Positions 56,701 to 64,000 of a stretch of DNA of 64,000 bases are shown here, piece after piece. The notes beneath the pieces are model-generated. The model saw nothing but the letters and a program-made list of their open reading frames with translations. It did not search any database and was not told the origin of the DNA. The stretch's first letter is position 1. Every line of letters begins with the position of its first letter. The position numbers and the translations under genes were made by a program. This DNA comes from Viola odorata (Eukaryota; Streptophyta; Magnoliopsida; Malpighiales; Violaceae): contig OY829543.1 of the NCBI GenBank assembly GCA_963691705.1, forward strand, positions 51,750,564 through 51,814,563, given 5' to 3'.

Positions 56701-59700
56701 TTGGCTTTTGATAATATGTATTTGTCAGGAATATTCTATATACTCGAATGATATCATTATTAGAATTAAATTAGTACTCCTGAAGTTAGGAGCACTTTGG
56801 TTTCCTTTCTTAAAATTACAGAATAGAACAAAGAACAAAAATTCCAATTCTTCTGAAAAGCTATGAAGACTTGAATTAAGTAGGTACTTAGATTATCCTG
56901 ATGGCAAATTAAAGCCTTAGTTTAGCAACAAATCCAAATTCATGACAAGAAAAAGAGAAGTATAACGCGTTAAACTCCTGCTTCAAGTATGGAATTTGAG
57001 CCATCAAAACCTTTCTGGATGATATGAAATTTTTTCTCCATTTCTAGTTTCACACTTTTCAAAAAAGCATATCTACTTATGTTACAGAAAAATGCTAGAC
57101 TCTGCTTGCCTGAACTCCAAGTTTTCTCAAGGATCTTGCAATGCCTTTAGAGCGAGTACCATCGGCATCCATAATAATTACCTTGTACCTGTCCTACAAG
57201 TATCATAGAAACAAATTCTGAGACAGTAGTCCTGGAGCTAAATTCAAATGTCAAAATCTTCAAGAGTGCATCATGTAGGAACACAAGTTTAGTGCCAGTA
57301 AATAACACATTCCTACTCACTTTATATCATTTCTCTAGAATAGTTTACCTACAGGTTTGCAGTTTACTATAGCATTATTGAAGGAGATTTTATTCAACGC
57401 CACTGCCCAAAACTTAAAGCAGAGATGTGAGCGTAACTTCTTTCACAGCTTTGAAAATACCTGGCATCGTTTGCTTAGGTGCTTTAACTCCAACTTCTAT
57501 TATTTACTCTCAGACTATGTTTCTTGAGCAATTTAAGAAAATTCAAGATCAATCAACTAAGTAGAAGGAATGCGATGACCAACTTAAATTTTTTAAGCCA
57601 GTAACCTGAGAGTTAATATGAATATAAGAACATCCAACATCTCCAGATTCGGTGAACCTACTTAAATCTTTTCAAGTCCAGTCACCTAAGAATCTCTATT
57701 GATATTTTAACCTCCAGTATTTAGATTCACTTACTTTTTTCTGTAGCATGGTTTGTCAGCTTTTCTGTATTGTTTTAGTGCTACAAGGATTTGAATCCAT
57801 GATCTATTACTAGGTCCCCTAATCCCTCACCACTGGCCCAGCTAGTTTAGGATTTTGTTGTAGTAAAGTAGCTTATTAATTGAATGAACAAAAAGCATAT
57901 TGATACACTAAAATAAAGAACGAAAGACATGAGTAGAGAACAACCATATCAAAAGCATTGAAACACAAAGTTACTACCTGAACAGCTTTCAAATTCCGGA
58001 TAACACTAGCAAGTAGCATGTCATCTAGGTCTCTTCCACCCCTCAGCAGCTTTCGGAGTGAGCCATCAACCTTAGTAAAGTTGAAGAAAATGGAACATTA
58101 AGCTCCAAAAAATGAACACAAACCAAGCTTCAGGTTTACGTCTTATAAAAATGCAACAGTTATAAAAAAAAATTCCTCTTTGCACACAACGGTACAGAAA
58201 ATATAAACGAACCTCTGGTAGAGCTACAGAAGCATAGCGAAACCGAGCTGATCGCCGAAGATCAGGAATTCCATCTCTCTCTCTCAAAACCTTGATAATG
58301 GCAATGCCCAACACCAAAATTTAATGGAATTGTTTTTTTTTAAAAGAAAAAAAAAATAAGGATGACAACAACCTTAATGTTAAATAGATGCACTTGTTTT
58401 GGGAAAAACAACGAGGGCAAAATGTTAAAAAATTAAGATTTTCTTGCACAAAATCCAAGGGAGTAAAAGCTTTGGTCAATCTGAAAAGAAGTACAATAGT
58501 TACTAACAAAAAGCCACTGTAGTACCCTTTTATCGTGTGTGTGAGTATTGGTAATGTTAAGTTCGTACAAAGTAACTTAATATACATATCTTTAACATTT
58601 CTTCACTCCCCCATGACCCCTTACCCAAATGAAAACCTCACCTAGTGATCTGTGCTCCAATCCAAAATCACGAATCAAAACAAAAACCATTGGGGAATAC
58701 TTAAGCTATTCCTTTGGAGATATCAGAAACCTTTACACATTATATTTAATACAAGAAAATAAAAGGCTAGAACAATTTACAGTCTCTTGCCTCAGGCCGG
58801 ACATCAATGAGCACAGAGTCCTTCTTTCCAGTCAAGAGCTCCAAAGTTAATTGTGGAGATAAATCTCCAGAGTAACCACCATATGCCCACAACCAGTAAA
58901 AAGTCCTGCACAAATCTGATGAGAGTTTAAACCCCATGTATTACAGTGTATATAGAGAAACTTTTAACGCGGAAAAAAGGACAACCATACCACAAAGTGG
59001 CTGAAGTTCCGAGGAAAAGAATGAATGGAACAACTGGATCTTTGGGATCCAAGCCAATACTTCTCTCCAACAACTCAATAGCAATGTAAACCTGGTAGTT
59101 GTGTATAAACTTCAGTAACATTCAAGAGATGAAATGAAAGAAAAAGGTTCACCAACTCATAATATAAACCTGCTAGTTGTTATAAAATTCAGTAATATTC
59201 AACAGAAAAAGGGGAAAAAATAGTTCACCGAGTCATAATTGAATGTATCACACATGTTATTGATTGCTACCATGCCATTTAAATTAGAGGTTTAACATGG
59301 TTATTGAAGTGGCTGGTTCGGTCTCATAGAAAGACTCTCAACATGGATCGATCTAGGATACCCACAGTTCAAATCTAACCAAAGAGTGTCTAATTACTCA
59401 ATAATCTGGACGGAGAAAGAATTTCATAATGCAAAATTGCAACTGAACCATCTTAAATATTGAACCACGAAGGTAAACTGTATGAAAAATGCAAGAAAAC
59501 CTGATGAAAAGCTGAACCTATTGGCCTCAATAATTGTGTTGCTCTCTCTTCAGATAGATTTAGAGTGTCCCTGATCTCTGGAGGAAGCACTTCCTTGGCA
59601 GAGCCATAAGAATAAACAAAAAAAGAAGCTCCTTTAGATATGGAGTCCTCCACTGCAACAATGGCACCTCTGAACACATCAACAGAACTGGCAGCTGCCG

Positions 59701-60900
59701 TTTTTGTTACTTCAGTTAAGTCATCCGATAAACCATTAAACTTGTTGCTAATTAATTCTCCTGCTTCATCAACATAAGAAGACACTCTGCTCAAGGAATT
59801 GTCTACTGCTTCGGAAGCACGTTCTGTAATTGATGATACTGAAGAAGTAATAGCCTCCAGTGCGTTCTTCACAGCATCCTCTCCCTTATTTACTGAAGTG
59901 ATAACGGAGTCCCTAACCTCAGCAAGAAAATCGACACTGCTCTTCCCATTAGACAATGGAGCACTATCAATCTCCACGGGAGCAGACGCCAAGCTGGGAT
60001 TTTCGGTAAAGTCCATAAACCCCTCTTCTGCAGTAGATATGCTATAACTTCCCACATAATTCAGTTTACCATGTCCTATAGGCTGCAACTCATCATACGA
60101 AGTGCATCCCATATCATCTAACTCACTAGAGCATGCTGCATTGCTGATCAAATCCATGGGTAACAGTTCATTGCTTTCAACAAAACTGGGGTAGAAAGAA
60201 TTTGCAGCTTGTGTTTTAAATGAAATCCTTTGGAGATGAGTTCCATTTGATACACCCAGAATTAATCTTTCCTCCTCAACACATCTGAACTTGAACTCCT
60301 TTGATACTGGGGCAAAGGGTCGCAGACCTCCCAGGAGTGAAATCTGTTGCAATTTAGTTTCAAAAAGTACATGAGAAAATGGTTGAGATAGACTTAAACT
60401 TATTGTACACATATGAAAAAGATAGTAACATGTGATACGACCTAATGAACGGAAGTTTTGTCCAGGTCAGAATATCATTTTCTTTAAGTTTGGAAACGGT
60501 GCTTTTCTGTTGGATTGGATAAGGTAAAGTCCAGTATCGCGATTTATTTTGGAATTGGAACACCGAGGTTAATCATATGTAATGAGATTCACATCAGCTG
60601 GAAGACTAAAAGAAGCTGAACTTCATAAATCAGATACTCTGTTACAGTTCTCGTACTTCTTAAAGTTTAAAAACTAAAACCAGAAGATTGGATAAGCTCC
60701 AGTTGAAAGATAGAAAACTCTTTCATTAATTTAAATCTCAGAAAGTGAAATCTCACCTGATAAATCAGAGGAATCATAGAACTAAGTAACATTGACTCTA
60801 AACAAACATCCACTGTTCCACATAGATAAATCAGAGGAAAGTGAAATCTCACCTGATAATGAGAAGAACAAGATGGTGTGGTAGAGCAAACAGGCAACAT
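53754..60900 (-). CDS. Plastid CAS-like protein with inactive rhodanese-like domain (At3g59780 type)
   Basis: Thirteen exons in transcript order: 60900-60853, 60343-59501, 59091-58991, 58905-58791, 58290-58213, 58070-57978, 57193-57110, 56338-56240, 55718-55656, 55285-55255, 55012-54966, 54291-54233 and 53988-53754. The product is 631 residues. The N-terminus MLPVCSTTPSCSSHYQ and following basic segment resemble a plastid transit peptide. The Ser/Ala-rich helical middle (GEDAVKNALEAITSSVSSIT) and a membrane helix at about 317-337 precede a rhodanese-like domain with DVRPE near 365-369. The catalytic loop at 435-440 reads DADGTR, with Asp instead of Cys, so no sulfurtransferase activity is expected. 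A second hydrophobic pair follows at about 500-527. The arrangement mirrors the thylakoid calcium-sensing receptor CAS with a longer C-terminus. Introns 4 and 7 have GC donors. Confidence 0.88.
60741..60859. repeat. Direct repeat (96-bp offset) duplicating the exon 1 donor of the CAS-like gene
   Basis: GAAAGTGAAATCTCACCTGA occurs at 60741-60760 and again at 60837-60856. On the minus strand each gives TATCAG/GTGAGATTTCAC. TAAATCAGAGGAA is also repeated at 60761 and 60827. Confidence 0.85.
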
Positions 60901-60909
60901 TTTTTAGTT

Positions 60910-62220
60910 AACTCAGCACAGGTACATCAGAAGAAAATCACCAAGCCCCCATTACCTGCTGAAGAAGGTAAAGGCAGGAAAATTAGCACAGAGATCAATA
61001 AATTGATACCTCAATCCAGAACTCATCAAAGGAAACAAAAAATAGATAAATTAATTAAATAATTAGTCAAAAAAAATGACAAATCAAACAAAACTAAGAT
61101 CAACAGAACCATTTAAAGATTAAGTGAGCTTCATGTGGTCATTCTTGAAATTCAATTCTAATACCCATAAAACTGGAGCAACCAGTAAACAAACAAAAAA
61201 GACCTGGGCTAACCAAACAAACCTCAATTCTACCAGAAATAAATGAAATTAACAAAAACCGTGACAAACATAGACGATTCTCTCAACATGCAAGGATCAC
61301 GCAAACAATGGCATGAATCAACCACATCATTTACTAAACAAAAACATCAACTTGGATCACACTAAGCTCAACTAGCGCAGACCCACTTCAGTTTCAAGAT
61401 CATAGAACCGAATTCTTCAAAATCCAATCACTAGCTAGCAATGAGAGAAGAAGCAAAATGAGCAAATTAAAAGAGAATGACAAATAACGGGAAAAAAAAT
61501 TGCTCTGAGTTGAAAAATTACAAGAAAGTGGGAAAATGGATGATGGTTTTAGGCGGCAACCCATATACATGCAATGGGTGACACTAAATAAGAGAATCGA
61601 ATCGCGTGGCTTGTCGATGTCGTAAGCTCATCCACTTGGTTCTTCTTTGCCAATCGTTTCTTATATGTGGACAACATATTTGGATTCCCCTCTTTTGGGC
61701 TTTTATTTTTATTTTTTAAAATTTAATTATATTATTAATTATCGTAAAAAAATCGAACTCATACATTACGTTATAAATATTGAATTATAATCCCACGAAT
61801 TTTTCTTTTGAAATTCTTAACTATTTATTTATTTATTTCCTTTATGGTTTAGGAATAACCATGTTAATTTTAAGGGCAAAATCAAATATTTACAAAATTG
61901 TAAATGTAGAGTATAAATTAACAGCACTAATATTGTATTCGGGTCCAAAACAGGTCAAAACTTTTTAACAAATTGATCGGTTTATAATAAGGGTCAACTA
62001 GTGAACCGGTTTAAAATATTTAAAATTTTATTTTAAAAGTAATAATAATGTCAATCTTAGTATATGAGTATTTTCAACAACAAAAAATCTTGTAAATAAG
62101 AACAAACTATCAGAAAAAGAAGAGCAAATTCATATATAAGTGTGAAATGCAGCAGAAGTTGGTTTCCAGAATTCAAGAAAATTACAATCAATTAAATAAC
62201 AGTGGAAAAGGGAGAAAAAT
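60910..62220. other. Upstream region of the CAS-like gene and intergenic
   Basis: No gene is recognised. 60910-61560 is A-rich and may include a leader. 61680-62130 is AT-rich intergenic. Confidence 0.4.
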
Positions 62221-62235
62221 AAATAAATAAAAAGA

Positions 62236-63894
62236 TCAAACTTTTCTAGTCCTAAGATTCTGTTTCTTGAGTGCCATGAACTGTGCAGTTAAATTATCAT
62301 AATCTGGCAATTTAGGATGGACGTGGTTTGGAGATTGCATCGGAAACGACTTTGAAGACCGCAATACATTGTCGTTTTGATTCTCTTTACTCCTTTCTTG
62401 TGGCATTGTCATGGCTCTCTCATAATTTGGTGCTTTCTTTTCTTTCATGTCACTGTTGTTGGCACTCAATTCGCAGCTGCTGCTGCTGCTTCTTCTTCTC
62501 GGCTTCTGATGGATTATATAGCATTCGGTTTCCGTATCAGAATCGGTTTCTCTACTATTACAGTTATGGCAATGTCGACAAGGATGATTCAAGAAACACT
62601 CTGCTGCTGCTTCTTGATTGAGGCAGCGAATAGAGTAAGGTTGCTCGACTCGAATCTCCTGATGCTCGTCGTCTTCAAGCTCAGATGCGTAACTATGAAC
62701 TGAAGGTCTCTTTCTAGGCTTCTTCTCATAATAGACAACACATTCAACATCCTTCACATTCACATGCTCCGGAGATGAACATCTCCTTCTCGATTGTTTC
62801 GTATCGAATCTATCTTGAATGTTTTCGTTCCTGTGTAGGGGAGATGGGGACTTGAACTTGAAAATTCTTTGGTCCTGCCTGCTTATTATTGCTTCATTAT
62901 CAGTAGTGGTAGATGAAAACTCCTCTACATCATCCAGATAAACCATCACTTCATCTTGAAATTGAAGCAAACTCTCGGACGAAGATGATGCTTTCGATGA
63001 TCGCTCCCCCTTATTACGTTCTGGAGCAATAACTTTGAAATCCCTGCAGCCAGTCATGATGTGACTTTCTTTAACGACTTCGAATTCATCCGGTGCAGGA
63101 ATAGTATCTGTCTTCTCTACTTTGTTGTTGCAAATGGAAAGGTTCGAGTCTTCATTTCCTGGTCCGCCAATCCTGCCTAGTTTCGCCTATTGTCACGAAA
63201 AACAGAAACAAAAAGGTTTTATAACTGAAGTTCGCGTAAAATGATTGAACATTACTATTGACAGATTGAAACAAGTAATGGAAACAAGTTACCTGCTGCT
63301 GTGTTTCAGAAGTGTATTCGAGTGCCAAGATCTCTCGTTGAAGGCAGTAATCCTTAGATATCTCATCTACTAACCTTTGCTTCTCTTCATCAGGAATAGA
63401 GGTAATCGAAAGTTTTTGTTTCACCTGTGATTATAATGTACTTAGTTGTTAAATGTAAAGAGACAAAAATATTTTTTTTCCAGAAATAGTGATTAAAAAT
63501 AGAACAGTAACAAAAACCTGAAGGTTGACAAGATTTCCAGGCAGAAGTTCAACTGCTGTCCTTTCAAATCCATGACCATAGCGCTCACGAAAGAGTTTCC
63601 GGACACCACGAAGCTCAGGTACATCTCCGCATCTAGCAGAGGCAAATAAAAGAGTTGAAACTGCTTCATTGATATCATTAGGACAATCCCTGAAATCGAA
63701 AATATACATATACATATATATCGCTCCTGATCAGAAAGAAAACAAAATGCAATTACAAGACAAAGGGTCTTTCAAGTTTCTGTTACATACTTGTGCCAGC
63801 GAATATACGGAATGTGGATGATGATGAATTCACAGAAGTTTTCCAGTAAACCATAAATTTCCACAAGGTTTTCGTCTGTAAAAAGATGTTCAGC
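62236..63894 (-). CDS. IST1-like protein, partial (N-terminal exons beyond the window)
   Basis: Four exons are visible in transcript order: 63894-63791, 63689-63518, 63424-63293 and 63186-62236, giving 452 residues to the stop. The IST1 domain is recognisable from AEHLFTDENLVEIYGLLENF through RWHKDCPNDINEAVSTLLFA, then the family's SARCGDVPELRGVRKLFRER and YGHGFERTAVEL. IST1 proteins bind ESCRT-III components and regulate VPS4 in endosomal sorting. The sequence from 63895 to 64000 is intron ending in TTTGCAG, so the first exons lie outside. The last exon encodes a long Ser-rich, acidic/basic low-complexity tail, common in plant ISTL proteins, with a Cys/His cluster (HPCRHCHNCNS). No break is seen. 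Confidence 0.9.
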
Positions 63895-64000
63895 CTGCAA
63901 ATAGAGAATACGCTTGAGTCACGAACAGATAAATCCTGAAACAATTCCGATAGGAAAACTAGCCAACTTGTCCTCTGATACTGACACCAGAAAAGCAATA

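Noticed and set aside
62328..62703. Plus-strand frames of 97 and 108 residues
   Set aside because: Antisense shadows of the Ser-rich last exon of the IST1-like gene.
1..64000. LTR retrotransposons, reverse transcriptase, viral insertions, CRISPR arrays, rRNA
   Set aside because: Looked for conserved polymerase motifs, long direct terminal repeats, regular spacer arrays and rRNA-like blocks; none seen.

Overview
The window is nuclear DNA of a dicot plant. Genes are split by GT-AG introns with AT-rich intron and intergenic sequence, leaders carry telo-boxes and GGCCCA (site II) motifs, and every recognisable protein is a plant family member. A CASTOR-type nuclear-envelope ion channel argues against Brassicaceae, which lack it, and suggests a mycorrhiza-competent lineage. 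The species cannot be named from the sequence.

Layout: an IQ-domain (IQD) calmodulin-binding gene (+, 1-4.3 kb); a transposon-rich gap with a Stowaway MITE, a hAT element carrying a tRNA-Gly-like sequence, and a foldback (4.4-9.9 kb); plastid stearoyl-ACP desaturase (+, 10.1-13.7 kb); a Mutator-type MITE and an unexplained promoter-like area (14-16 kb); a Shewanella-like phosphatase (-, 16.4-17.7 kb); a FAM136A-like protein (+, 18.7-21.1 kb); a COA3-like protein (-, 22.5-23.6 kb); a short-chain dehydrogenase (-, 24.4-27.8 kb); plastid O-acetylserine(thiol)lyase (-, 29.3-36.9 kb); a four-helix membrane protein (-, 37.4-37.9 kb); the U5 snRNP 40-kDa WD40 protein (-, 39.1-40.6 kb); CASTOR (+, 41.4-48.5 kb); organellar ribosomal protein bS16 (+, 50.8-52.5 kb); a CAS-like plastid protein with a rhodanese-like domain (-, 53.75-60.9 kb); and the 3' part of an IST1-like gene (-, 62.2 kb to past the window end).

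Most of the genes serve organelles: fatty-acid desaturation, cysteine synthesis and CAS-like signalling in plastids; SLP2, FAM136A and COA3 at the mitochondrial intermembrane space or inner membrane; and bS16 in organelle ribosomes. Exon models were built by hand from splice signals and reading frame. All coding exons join in frame.

The most striking observation is in CASTOR. Two adjacent 99-nt homologous exons share phase and splice signals and are separated by only 50 nt, the architecture of mutually exclusive exons. Local tandem duplication recurs at other splice sites: a truncated duplicate of exon 2 inside the bS16 intron, a duplicated acceptor in CASTOR intron 9, and a duplicated in-frame donor after exon 1 of the CAS-like gene. 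The hAT element with a tRNA-Gly(UCC)-like passenger is also notable.
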